64,000 bases of DNA from Mansonella perstans (lineage: Eukaryota; Nematoda; Chromadorea; Rhabditida; Onchocercidae): NCBI GenBank assembly GCA_037074765.1, contig JBAMDO010000085.1, positions 152,737-216,736 on the forward strand. The letters run 5' to 3'. The notes under the pieces were generated by a model. The model worked only from the letters and a program-made list of their open reading frames with translations. It did not search any database and had not been told where the DNA came from. The position numbers were made by a program, and so were the translations under genes. Below are positions 15,053 through 26,803 of this stretch, piece after piece; position 1 is the stretch's first letter, and each line of letters starts with the position of its first letter.

Positions 15053-16299
15053 ATTTTCGGAAATGGTTCATGATCTGCACGCTTAATTCATTCATCTGTA
15101 TTATATGGCAGATTTGATTGTAGCATTATTCTTGCATGTCACACGGAGGAGACAGAAAAGAAAGAAAGAAAGAAAGACCGGGATAATTTATTGAAAAGTA
15201 AAAAAAAATTTTCCGGATTCTCTTTCTTAGAACTTTTTTTCCGGAAAATAATTTAGGAAAAGAAATGCTTCCTCTACTATCGTTTATATATATATTTAGC
15301 ATAATTTCTCATTTCAATTAAAAGTTCAATTTATTTTTGTTTGTTTGTTTGTTTGTTTGTTTATTTATTTACTTGTGTTTATCAAAATTGTCACGTATGA
15401 TGAAACAGTTGACGTTTTTGAACGTTATGCATGTTTGGGGTGTACTTTACGTTTTTATTCAGTCTTTTTCTGTTTTTGAAATAATTTCATTGCAGTAAAA
15501 TTTTTGTTGTTATTTATGAAAGAAATTTAAAAAAGGAGGTAACAGTAGTAATCGAAATTTGCATATAATCATTTTCCTCCTACAATTCATTCATTTTCAT
15601 TATATTTTGTAAAATTTGATGGCATTGGATAAAAATCTTATTATCAAAAATGTGACACTCGTAGTGACGCTATCATTTTCAGTTTCATTTAAGAATCTTG
15701 TTTTTTTTCTTTCTTGTTTCATCCATTCTTTTTGCTAAAATTAATTAAATTGTGGATTTTTGAATTGTGGACAATATTTTATGAGTAAGCAACAAACAAC
15801 AATAGGAATTAATTTTCTACTAATTTACTGGAAAAAATTGAATTAATAAAAAAAATTGGAACTCAACTCGATTAATAACTGTCAGAGTTGTAGAATGCCG
15901 TAATGATAGATATGACTAATTGTAGAATATCGTAATATAAATATGACTAATAGATTTGACTACGGATATAGCTAATAGATTTGATTAAGATTTGACTAAT
16001 ATTAATTAATTAGCATTAAGTATTATTAATTAGCTTGGAAAATTATTGTATTATCATTGCAAGGAATGTATATATATGTATGGCATGTGTGTGAAATGTT
16101 TAAAAAACACTTTTGTTACTTCAAAATAAGCGTCATTTAAATAATCGATTTGTTTGCTTTCGATTTGTTAGCTGTTGACAAAATGATTGTATTCTATTAA
16201 AATGCTAAATTAAACTGTGGTATGAGTCAAACTTTTGCATTCTCATATTGACTTATCATTGTTGTTGTTTGTTTGTTTAGTAGTAATTTTAAATTTGAA

Positions 16300-16310
16300 A
16301 AATTTTGCAG
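16300..16310 (+). promoter_or_regulatory. Probable trans-splice (or 5' UTR) acceptor of headcase
   Basis: A strong 3' splice signal, ATTTTGCAG, ends at 16310, only 13 bases before the chosen ATG at 16324. In nematodes this position is typical of spliced-leader addition; a conventional 5' UTR exon is the alternative. Confidence 0.5.
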
Positions 16311-16323
16311 TAATTGGTTTTCG

Positions 16324-19300
16324 ATGGGTTCATCAAAGCGAATAAATGCTGCTGGTACCAATGATCCGGATCGTAAGCCAGGCTGTCCTATACCTCTACC
16401 AACTGGTTGCTTACGTGGTTTGTTTTCAAATTAAATTTACTTAAATTTTGCGTAAAATAAATTTGATTCACTTTTAAATCTTTTGTGAATTGAATAAAAT
16501 TCGATCAATTTCTGATTTTTGATTTTTATTAAAATAATCCAATGATGGGAAAAAATGAGGGAAATCTCGATTAATTGATTTCAGGTTTACCTTTGCCATC
16601 TTCGTTTGAGGAAGGTATTAAAATGAAATGCAGCAATGCACAGTGTGAATATCAGGATCAGTTGATGCATCCGGAATGTTTTCAGGCATTGGAAGATAAT
16701 CTGATCAAGATCATGAGTAATATGGGTGAGTGAGTGAGATAGCGAATTATCAATTGAATTTAATTTTTATTTTGAAAAGCTAAAATAGTAATAAGAGCTT
16801 CTTTTAGCAAATAGATTTTTTAATATATCTGAATCAAAATTTTTAAGGATCAGCTCGTGGATGGACTGATGCACAACGACGATCGAATTTATGGGACAAG
16901 AAAGGTTTATCATTGATCCAACGAAAATGTCGCTGTCTTTGTGGCTTAGGTCTTTTGCAGCTTGATCATACAGCAATATTTCTAGGTTAAAATGCAAATT
17001 TTATTTTGTTAAACATATGTAGCCAAAAATAATTTTGTATTTTATCTGTAAGTAATCCATCCTTCATTGTATCATTAAAGTATCACTAAATAAAAAATAC
17101 CTTTTCATTAATTTTAGAATTATTCTTGTAAGTTTCATTCTGAAGGAAATATAAAGTTTGATTTTTCAATTTTAAAATTAACATTTAGCTTTAAGATTAG
17201 TGCATAGTTCTTTTTTTCCTTTTCTGAATTTTTGTCTCTTTCGTGATAAAATTTTATATTGATAGATACTAATTAAGAACTGCTCTTCTCAGCAGATAAA
17301 TATATATTTCATCATTACTTACATATGATAATTAGTGGTTTTTTTTAAAAATACGGTACATATATTTCTAAAAGATTTAAATTTAACAGATACAGTAAAA
17401 AATGCATTAATTAACTACTGGTACAATAACAAATATTTTCTTTGTTTTGATTAAATGAAGCAAAGAAATTTTTGAACATTTCATTTAAAAATATTATTAA
17501 CAATAATAATAAATATTTCTAGCGAATCAAAATGCAATTTCATTACCGATAGCAGCACCAAAAAGCAAAAAAGGAAAGAAAAATCTTCCACGCTTGAATT
17601 TTAGCTCAACAAATGTAGCAACAATTCAAAATAACAAACATCACACCAAAAATGCAAAGTCAGTCATTATTATTTAATTAAAAAAAAAAAAAAAATAAGA
17701 AATAAAGAGAAATGAAAACATAATTCAGTAATAAGTGAAATACTTTTTTTTCCTCTCAAATAATTAAAAACATTTTTGTAGAATTATCAAAAAAAAAGAT
17801 TCGTTTGTTTTTATTCTTTTAGAAAAAAATGCAATTTTATTTAATTTAATATTTAAAAATAGGAAAATTTTAAAATTTAAAAAATTCAAAGCCAATCTTT
17901 TCTTTTGATAATTCTTTAAAATTTTTAAAAAATTTAAATTTCTTTGCAGTGGCTTTTGTTTGTTTGTTTTTTTGTTTTAAATACAAATGTATCTTATATG
18001 ATGTTTGATTTGATTTTTTTCCAGCAAGAAACGAAGCATTTTCATTCGTACGATATCATCCACCAATGAATGCACTCTTTTAGCGTCATCGTCATCTTCA
18101 AGAGCAAAATATAGCAGTAATATTGGTAATCGTACTGTTGAGGTTTGTTATACCTTTGGTTTTTTTGGTTTCTCTGGTTTTTTTTGTTTTGTCAAAAATT
18201 GAATGAAGTGACTTTTTGTATTTGTCACTCTTGCAATTGTTTTTTGGCGATTCAACTTTTATTTCATTGTAAAAAAAAGCTTCTTTTATCATTTTCAAAC
18301 GGATGAATTTTGATCATTTGAAAAGAGATCTCTATTATTTAAATATATTTAATTTTTTTGTTTTTTTCTTTAACAGTTATATTTCATTTTATTATAGCAT
18401 CGTGCAATGTCGTATACATTTCGTAGAGAGAAATGTAATTCAGATACAAGAAATATAAATATAACTGATTACGGTAAGTAATATTGTTTGCTTGTTTGTT
18501 CGTTTATTTCCGCAGAAGACTAAAGTAAATAAAAGAACAGAAATGTTGGAAAATGTGTCAAATTAGAATTGACACTTGTTACATTTTTTCATTCATACTC
18601 TCAGTCTAATCTACCAGAATTTATGAGTTATTTTTTCTGATCGACGAAAATTTTCTCAGTGCTTATTTATTCAACCCGAGAATTCTTTCGAGATACTAAA
18701 AGTAGTAAACTGAATAAAATAATTCTATTCAGTTGAACTTATAGATTTTATTCCTTATAAACTTATTATAATTAATGTTTATCCTGTATTCTATTAACAA
18801 ATATGTGTCAAAGTGTTGCAGAAAATGATTTAACAATTTCTAATTTCTGGTTTTTTTTTTTTTTGAATATCTTTAAAGTTATATGCATTTTCCAGGATTG
18901 TCTCCAAAGAAACCAGTAAAACCGTTAGCGACTACTCTGGAAAGAAAACCATTCAATTCAAAAAAGGTTAATGGAAAGATTTCATATGCAGAAGCTACCA
19001 TAATCAAACATCATGATAAGGAATTTGTATTCAGTGAAAGTCAAGTTAGTAAATCTTCAGTATTTTTTGCTCTCATACTGTTCTCTTAATGATTTTGAGA
19101 TATGAATGAAATAAAATTCCATAAATGGATCTGGAATGAATGAATGGATTTAGTACTTCAAAAAATTTCATTCAAATTTTTCTCTTTTTCCAATGTCTCT
19201 AGAAATATTCGCAAAACAAGAATTTTACGAATGGAAAAAAAAGAAAAAAGCGAAGCAACCAAAAGCATTAAATTTGTGCCGTTGAAAAAGTTGGAAATAA

Positions 19301-20073
19301 TTTAAAAATTTTTTGATGGCATCCTTTTTGTTACATCTTTGTTTTAATTATCAATTAGAATTATTTTAGTTTTTGAGCTTAAAATGAGATTGGGAATATT
19401 TTTTGGATATAATATCATAATTGCAAATTTCTTTGTGCAAAATTTTATTTTTAGTTTCCAAAAACTGAAAATCTGGAAAGTGGTTCACGACCATTATCCT
19501 CCTATCCAGGAGTTATTAATTTGCAAAAACAGAAGTTTGACACATCTCGAACTGTTTCACTGCTTGATTCAGTGGATTTGTCAACAAATACTTCGACTAT
19601 TTCTATTCCATTTGAGGATTCCCAAAATTCGGTAAAGCTTTCAACTTTCACTCTCTATCCTTTCATAAGCCTATCAAACTGAAACTTTTTAAAATGATAA
19701 TGAAAATGCTGAAAATTTTTGAAATGGAAATTTAGGACTATAATTAAGTTACATTTTATTAATTCTTTAATTTCCAGAAAACAGACTTTTTTTACTTATT
19801 CCTAGGTGAACGTTACTTTCAACAGTAATAATACAATTAAAGTTCCTTCTTAAAAATCATTCAAATAACAGTAAATTAAGTAAATTTTAGGTACGTTGTT
19901 CTCTCAGTAGTGACGATACATCTGAATCCAGAAGTTACTACCTCGATTCGGAATTCTTTCGTTCGTTGTTTTTGTTTTTTTTTTTTTTTAGAAAAAACTT
20001 TTATTATTAATTATGTTATCGAAATCATTAATTAGTCTTTGATTTTTTAATCTAAATAAGTTGTTATTTTTTT

Positions 20074-20107
<34 letters not shown>

Positions 20108-20634
20108 TTGCGGTTGGTCCAACTGATTTTTCAGCGATACTGCTATCGCCACCTGGAACATCATCTGGCTCACTTTCATTTATAGATGATAATCAGCTGA
20201 TATCACAGAAAGTACTGTTTTCAAAGTTATAAACTTTATTTTAAATGATTAGTTTTACTCATAAGACAAATATTACTATTTTTTAACTGACAAATTATCT
20301 AATTCTGTTACATTCTTTTTTCCCTCAAATAAATGCAAAAATTTAATAAAATTATGGTTGGTTCTATGAATAAATACGGCAGTTCATGCATAATTTTTGA
20401 TTGGTAATTAATTACCACAAATGATCTTTGCTGATTTAATAACTGCTTACTTAGTAATTTTCAGAATTCGAATAATTCATAAATTTTCCTGTTATTTTGC
20501 GGGTAGATTGCATTTTTCAGAATGATATTCTTCAAGACGATGAATCGACCAGTTATTACAGTCTTTTTGCTGGTTATTCATTCCGTCTTGGTGAACTTTT
20601 GATTGCTGAAAGCTACCTGCCTGGACTACTTTAA
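16324..20634 (+). CDS. HECA: Headcase protein homologue
   Basis: Eleven phase-consistent exons: 16324-16417, 16585-16725, 16848-16985, 17523-17658, 18025-18142, 18398-18473, 18896-19044, 19455-19631, 19891-19960, 20135-20211, 20521-20634; 429 residues. The N-terminal cysteine-rich Headcase region is clear: CSNAQCEYQD and LMHPECFQALEDN, then RGWTDAQRRSNLWDKKG and RKCRCLCGLG, matching the family pattern of Cys/His residues followed by ARxWT..QR..NLW.KKG. The middle is basic and Ser-rich. Near the C-terminus ILLSPPGTSSGS precedes DESTSYYSLFAGYSFRLGE. Known role: in flies, Headcase restrains precocious adult-cell proliferation and pairs with the RING/zinc-finger protein Unkempt; human HECA is a cell-cycle regulator. 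Shorter than the human protein (543) because the middle is reduced. Exon 9 uses a GTTCGT donor, the weakest junction of the model; the following intron holds a 29-base T run. Confidence 0.9.
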
Positions 20635-22560
20635 AATGCCTTCGAAAGCAGAAACTGTTATTCTGCAGTATAAAAATGAAATATTGACCATATACGTAAT
20701 ATTGTAATAACCTTCACTGGACATGCATTTATAATTTGTGAAGTTCAAGTTTTTCTTTTTCGAATTTTTAAATCTTAAAATATAAACTGGAATGTGTCTA
20801 AATCACTACAATAATTTCAATTTAAAGAAATTCCACGAATGTTTGTGAGTGATGAAATCTGTTTTAACTGATGAAATCTATTTTCATTTATTCCTTACAT
20901 ACAAGTAATTAATTTAATCAAATTCCTTAGATATAAGTAAATAATTTAATCAAACTTAAATTCGACTGGTCCAAAATCACAAATCAACTATTTAATTAGT
21001 TCTTCACTTTAATGATTCAATTTCACTTTTTATTATCTACTGCTAAATAATGTATATTGTTGACAAATAAATTTTCTTATTGGTTTTGTTTGTGCTTTCC
21101 TTCTGCTTCATTCAAATTAATTATTTATCGCACCTAATTTGTTACGTACACACGTATTACTTCCGTTTTAGTTTTCACGTGAATTCACTTCATCTGTCAT
21201 ATCTTATGCATAATTTTTGTTTTTGTTTCATTTTTTTTTTTCAAATCGTTGTAATTTCAACGAATTCGTTTTTGCTGCATTTTATTCTCTTGTTCTTTCA
21301 TTTTTATTAAGATGTAAATGTAATGATTATAATAACTGTAGCAATCATCATAATGAGTAACATCATTAGTCACAAAAAGAGTACTTAAAATTCGATAAAT
21401 TCAAATTCATGAAATATAAATACACTCATTACTATGACTATTTGCGTGTATTATGAAGAATCATGATGAAAAATAAATATGATTTTTTTCTTTTTTTGTT
21501 AATTAATCAGATAATTTAGAAAACTTAGGGGTAAACGATATATTTTTTTAAAGTACGTGTTAAAATACATACTATTAACACAAAATGAATCAGTTTTGGT
21601 TTTTCGGTTTCCGGTATCGGTTTTCTGGAGCAGTAGTTTTAGCAAAAGAAAAAAGACATTCGTCATCACAACTCTTGCATGTTAAGCATAGTAAATTTCG
21701 CCTTATAAACCACTGCATTCATCGTTGACATTTTGCGGAATAATATTGATAATTATTTAATACTTTTTTTTTTATATGAAAATTGCAATTTTAAAAAAAA
21801 TTTAAAATTTTAACTTTTGCAATAGTTGTGATATAAAAGAAAACTGGAAGCAAATGTTCGTGCAGGAATTCGAATCAATTGTTTTTATTGAATGTTTAAG
21901 CTATAAAATTAGCTTATTCTGATATGGATTAACTAATCATCTTGCAAATAATTTAGCCGTCATTTATCGAAGCATACTAAATTGTCCTCGGTATTTTAAT
22001 TTCATCTATTTCCATTCTTTTTACATTGTCGGATTTTAATTTATTTCGAATTTAATGCAAATAATTTCATCTTATCGAATTCATTTGTCCCTGTAATAAT
22101 TCAAGCTTAATTGAGCTTAATTGTGTTGATCGAATAGTTAATGAGTAAATTAGTGGTCAGCAAAATTACTACTTCGCAAAGAGATATGAGATTATATTGA
22201 AATTTTTGCAATTTCATAATTTTTTGAAATTTACTTCAGCTTTTTATTCACTTAAAATATACTTCGCAATAAATTTTCAATTTAACTTCAAAAGGAACAT
22301 TTCGTATTAATTTAACTCTTTCAACAATTTTTAAATTTAGTTTAATACGCACACACATGCATCACTTATTGTTTTTTTTTTTTTTTTTTTTTTTAAGCAA
22401 ATTAAATAAGAAATTGATTTGGCAAATATTTATTTGAATTTCTTGGAGAATCAGTGGTGGTAGTCTGTTTTAGGAAAATTCATTAGGAGATGTTATTAGG
22501 AGTCGTAATAGAGTGATTTTTTACGGAGTAGGATTGATCAAATTTTTCAGCAATATTTTT
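20635..22560. other. Intergenic AT-rich stretch
   Basis: 3' flank of headcase. No coding block with splice sites is seen; it includes a 22-base T run at about 22373-22394. Confidence 0.45.
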
Positions 22561-22589
22561 CTCCAAAAGATTCAGTAATTTAGTTTTCG

Positions 22590-23107
22590 TATTTCTGGTA
22601 TTTCTTGGGAGCGTACTGAAGCATCCAAGTTGCTCTAGGTCTCTCTCGAAGGTTTGGGGTAGTGACTACTGAGATAAATTTACGGTTGAGTGACAGGCTG
22701 CTTAACCTGTTTCCCTTTGTTGTTTGCTGAACTTCTGTTTTGGTTTCTTGATCTAATCGAAAGACCAGCTCAGAGTCCTTCTCAGTTGATGCTACAATGA
22801 TTTTTTTACTTTTTTAAGTTAAATTTAAAATACTTTTTCAATGTTGGCCATCTTTCTATATATGTCGTGGAAATAAATATCGATGCAATTAAAAGAAACC
22901 TTTATTGGATTAAAGTCTTGTAACACGTGACTGATTGAAATGGAGTTTACCCTGATGGCTGCTAGATTCTTCGACGCTGTAGAAGTAGCGAAATGTCGTA
23001 TTCGTCGAGGTTAGTGTTGGAGTTGTCGAGGGATGATTGCATTGGGGATGATGAAGCTTCGGACAGTCCGTGCGTTGAAATTGAAATTGAACTTCGAGAT
23101 AGACCAT
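22590..23107 (-). pseudogene. Coding-like blocks, inverted relative of the 24.56 kb exon
   Basis: Two minus-strand blocks have a base composition less AT-rich than their surroundings. Block 23107-22928 is open in two frames (one reads MVYLEVQFQFQR and ends at a CAGG/GTAAAC donor; the other reads SISISTHGLSEASSS). Block 22795-22590 reads ELVFRLDQETKTEVQQ, then GNRLSSLSLNRKF and LRERPRATWMLQY before a stop. The second block matches, in inverted orientation, the plus-strand exon at 24563-24694, where the corresponding words are GNSLNSLSLNRKL and SLPRTI. DNA identity between the two is visible over about 100 bp (for example CTCAACCGTAAA and GTCACTACCCC). No full gene can be built. Family unknown; likely duplicated gene fragments. 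Confidence 0.45.
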
Positions 23108-23394
23108 TTATAGTAAAGCATACAGAACAAGAGGTTTAGGTATGATTTTAGACATATAGTTGGACAAAAATTTTTTATTCATTTTGGCCATCATTTTCTT
23201 TGATACAATTTTATCGACTTTAGCCTCATATCTATCCTAGAACTCATCGAGATGAGTGAATTTATTCATAAATATTGCATAATTCAAGGAAGCAAATTAG
23301 AATACAACCATTAATCATACTTTTTTCAATTTTAACAATTTTATGCCATTTGGACTGGAATAAATAGTCTCTTATCTTATATTTAAAAAATAAG

Positions 23395-23615
23395 TCCAAA
23401 ACATGCTTAAGTTAAAATAAACTTATAATGGTGAAATCGCGAACGGCTTATAATATACATGATGTTAATTATCCAGCATGGATAACTGTAGCAGTTCTAA
23501 AGCTAATACATGCAACTTTTGAATGAGCACATCTCTTACATTAAAACCAGTCTAGTTATAATGATTGCTGACAAAGTCGTTGTAAAGCAAAAATAACTGG
23601 ATGGTTCAAATCTAG
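23395..23615 (+). pseudogene. Fragment of 18S (small-subunit) rRNA, 5' domain
   Basis: The stretch carries, in the right order, hallmark words of the eukaryotic 18S 5' domain: ATGCTTAAGT (for CATGTGTAAGT), GGTGAAATCGCGAACGGCT (for GTGAAACCGCGAACGGCTCATTA), CATGGATAACTGTAG, GTTCTAAAGCTAATACATGC (for TTCTAGAGCTAATACATGC) and ATTAAAACCAGTC. Substitutions and missing bases (the CATTA after ACGGCT is lost) show it is not a working gene, and no flanking 18S body, ITS or 28S follows. Probably an rDNA piece inserted or retroposed between the duplicated coding fragments. Confidence 0.85.
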
Positions 23616-23974
23616 TTTTATTATTATGATTTACGTCACTTCCTGTTAAAAACGGAAAATAAATGGTCTTTGAACAAAAAAGTAAAACGAAATCATTTAA
23701 ATGCATTAGCGTAATTTTTATCTCTTAAATCATAAAAATTCTTACAATATTTTTTTCATTGTTGAACGAAATGCATGGAGTTTGTTCAGTTTGAAGAATG
23801 CCACAAAAATTGATCTTTTAAAGTGTAATTCCTTTCAATTGGTTGATGAAACAGCTAATTTTGTTGCTTGATTAAGCGGTAACTTTTCTTGTAAGGCATT
23901 ATTACAGATTTCAAAAATGTTTCAAATATAATGAAATTGGTTGTACATTTTACATTGTTCATTTATTGCGCCAG

Positions 23975-24112
23975 CAACTTACTGGCAAGAATATCGGTAC
24001 CCTAAGTACCGAGAGTAAGAGTATTAGCAGCGTCACCAACAGTGATACAAGTGTCAGCAAGTTAAGGAAGCGGATGAATCTTTCTTCGAAGGCAAATTCA
24101 TTTATCGACTGA
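23975..24112 (+). CDS. Ser/Thr-rich terminal-exon-like block
   Basis: After a GCGCCAG acceptor, a frame of 45 codons plus TGA, with balanced base composition unlike the surroundings: GKNIGTLSTESKSISSV, SDTSVSKLRKRMNLS and a final SFID. It looks like the last exon of a gene (Ser-rich, basic tail), but I find no partner exon in phase on this strand; the 18S fragment lies upstream. Could be part of the same broken gene as the neighbouring blocks. Confidence 0.35.
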   Translation, partial: QLTGKNIGTLSTESKSISSVTNSDTSVSKLRKRMNLSSKANSFID

Positions 24113-24562
24113 AAGAAGTCGATTCCTTCAGTTAGATAATAAGTTAATTTAATTAATTATTTGTGTTTGATGATATAATTGTTACTGTGTTGCAACACAT
24201 AATGGCAATTTAAATTCGAAGCGAAGCTTACTGCTTGAAAAAAATTGTAATTTTATATAATTTTCTGATTAATGTCGGTGTATCTTGATGGATGTAACAT
24301 TTTGTATTCACTCATTTCGATGAATTTTAAAACTAGATGTGTTATTATTATTGCTTTATTTCTCTTGTCTATGTTATTATTATTGTTTTAACTCATTTTC
24401 GAAATAAACTAAATTACTTATTTCTAGATAATTTTAAATTGAAACTTCATTAAAAATAATTTCATTTCGTCGTATTTTTGAAGGTTTCCGCCGCAAAACG
24501 TCGTGTTGGTATACATTGATAATTACTTTTAATTTCGCCGGCATTTATTTCCACGCAAATAT

Positions 24563-25594
24563 ATGGAAATGGCCAGCGATCGGAAAGGTATTTTAACAAA
24601 TGGAAACAGTTTAAACAGCTTGTCGCTCAACCGTAAACTTCCGCAATTGTCACTACCCCGAACCATCGACAGCAGAATTCCAAGAAATTCAACCGTATGA
24701 AACATTCATAAATTTTCATTCCAAATATTTCAATTTTCGGATTTTTTACAATTCAAAAAATTTTAAATTTAAAAAAATGACCCATCTATTCATAATTACT
24801 CATTTGATTAATTTCTAGCAATCAATCATTTGTTCAAGTCTAAGCAAGTGAACTTGAAATTTCCAACTTGAAACCAGCGAATATGGCAAAACAAAAAAAT
24901 TCTATGTGCAGGGAACTGAATGCTATTTTGTTTAATTTCCTACAGTTTATATACAAAATATCTATTAATTTCAACCAGTCAAACTAAAAAACATTGAGGA
25001 TTAGGGTCAGTAGATGTAATAATTTCAGAGTAAATAACAACAAAATATTCAAATCAATAAGTTCAATATTTAAAATTTTAATTTAATAATCTGGAATTAC
25101 ACGATTAACAATTATTGATGAATGCTATTTTGCAATTTTAAATTCGAAATTTGTTTTCATTGAAAATTCTGGAGGGTAATTAATACTAGAACTTGTCGGA
25201 AAAACCGAAATTAATAACATTACGATTTATCATTTTATTTTGAAAGTTTCAGGATATTTACTGTCAACATTGTAGTCATATAATTTATGGGAAGCTGTCA
25301 CAGTATGATTTATAATTTTATTATCGAGAAATCATGTGTTTAAGCTCATTTTTGCAAATGAATGCACCAATATCTGTTGTCTGTAACAGATACGATTAAT
25401 AGATACAACTAATAACAATATTGTATTAAAAAAAACATTATCTTTTTATTTATCAATTCCTTATAAACAAATCACTCTATGTAAAGCCGCGAATTATATT
25501 TTATCTTCAGGGTGGTACACATACAGTATCAAATTTGGGAATTTTTAGCAGTGTACATCATTTTACAGTAATTATCAGTCCATCGCAGTCGTGA
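24563..25594 (+). CDS. Two-exon coding fragment (possible truncated gene)
   Basis: An ATG-started exon at 24563-24694 (44 codons: MEMASDRKGILTNGNS, then LNRKLPQLSLPRTIDSRIPR) ends at ACC/GTATGA in phase 0. A compatible acceptor, ATCTTCAG, opens a block at 25511-25594 reading GGTHTVSNLGIFSSV and ending in TGA, giving a 71-residue product if joined. The basic, Ser/Leu/Pro-rich character resembles the unstructured N-terminus of a larger signalling protein, but no catalytic domain follows in this window and I assign no family. The first exon has an inverted, diverged relative at about 22.6-22.8 kb. The second exon lies just beyond an inverted dispersed repeat. Likely a gene fragment or very short gene. 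Confidence 0.4.
25162..25432 (+). repeat. Inverted dispersed repeat, copy 1
   Basis: About 270 bp that recurs, reverse-complemented, at 31497-31785. Shared words include GGTAATTAATACTAGAAC, TTGTCGGAAAAACCGAAA, ATGATTTATAATTTTATTA, TCGAGA, TTTAAGCTCATTTTTG and ATCTGTTGTCTGT. The two copies differ by scattered substitutions and small gaps. Confidence 0.9.
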
Positions 25595-26315
25595 ATTTTA
25601 GCTGTTGGCGGTTCAGAGCGTAAGGTTGTATCTGATGATAATGAAAACGGGTAATTTTCTGTTGATGAAAGAATGATTTGATCAAATTGATCTCATCCAT
25701 TTTTCTTTCTGGAATTGCGTTATCTAAGAACATTATCAAATACTCAGTATATAATTAACATTGCTCGATGACCTCAAATTTAATCACTTCTATACATGAT
25801 TTACTTCTTTCCAAGGGTTCTTTACTTCAAACTAATTAATTTCAGGTCAAAATCATAGCAACAATGCTTCTAACGTCGTCTTGTGATCTTGATCATTTCT
25901 TGTGATCTTGTAACGTTGTTTTGATTGTTGTTTATAATGTTATTGGTGCAATGTGTCTAAAACACTTTAAGCAATACATGGAAAGACCAGAGACTATGCT
26001 ATCATAAATTACAGTCTCTAAAGATTATAAGACATAGTAGATGAAATAATTCTTTGTTTTTGTTATTTTATGATTATAATCCTGAATCTCTTTTCTTCAC
26101 TTAGATTAAATTGTTTCTTTTTTATTTTTTAATTTGTTTTGTCGTATCAACAAAAAATTGGAGTAGTTTTTTTTTTTTTTGTCGTGTGTACTTATGCATA
26201 GAAAAGATGATTTTGCTATTTCAATGCATTTTTTTTATCATAACTTCCAATAATTTTAATTAATTCACAAAAAAATGTGTGAATACACAGTATGAAGCAG
26301 ACATCTTTGCCCAAT

Positions 26316-26716
26316 TTACCAATACTCTACTTCATATCGATAAAATACAACATTTTTATCCGGTGAATAAACGGAAAGTCGCTCCAGGCCGTCAGCAAGT
26401 ATAAGGTCTTCAGTAGGAACAACGCATTTCATATAATTCAGTCTTGTAATTCGGTTGGTATGCGGTGGTTGTTCTTGTACTTTCATCCAAATCTAAAAAT
26501 TAAATATATGTGAACAAATGGATGGGACATTCTGAAGCGTTTAAATAAATTACTTTCAATCATTCCTCCCTTAACTCAAACGAAAATGTCTTTGGTGAAC
26601 ACTCTGTCAACCATTCTCCGTGTTTCATTGATGTTAGATCTTGATAATTTAAAAGAAATTTGTATAGGATGCGAAAGTTTCACTTTGTATCGAACACAGG
26701 AATATAATTTCGACAT
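26316..26716 (-). CDS. Two-exon small gene or severed 3' part of the gene at 26.8-28.5 kb
   Basis: Exon 26716-26582 (ATG, then KLYSCVRYKVKLSHPIQ and TRRMVDRVFTKDIF) joins in phase 0, through a GTTTGA donor and a TTTTTAG acceptor, to exon 26492-26316 (IWMKVQEQPPHTNRIT, then DLILADGLERLSVYS, ending VEYW and TAA); 103 residues. The codon immediately before the ATG is TGA, so the first exon cannot be entered from the upstream exons in this frame, although strand, spacing and style suggest it once belonged to the same gene. No signal peptide. Family not recognised. Confidence 0.5.
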
Positions 26717-26803
26717 TCAATCCTTTCTTGAAAAAGTAATGAAGAATTTGCTTGTTCAATTTTTTATTTTTCTTTTTTATCAAATTGTCAGTGAGCGATG
26801 TAA

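Larger units (their letters stand above)
12776..16310. other. Long intergenic region with simple repeats
   Basis: No gene seen between spe-39 and headcase. It holds a GTGT/GTAT microsatellite at 14626-14750, a GAAA run near 15150, a GTTT run at about 15338-15362, a 45-bp direct duplication at 14938-15052 and a degenerate GACTAATAGATTT-type tandem at 15900-15990. Part of it may be headcase promoter or 5' UTR introns. Confidence 0.5.

Noticed and set aside
23590..23620. tRNA (GGTTCAAATC-like B-box word)
   Set aside because: The word lies in the 18S fragment; no A box or cloverleaf around it.
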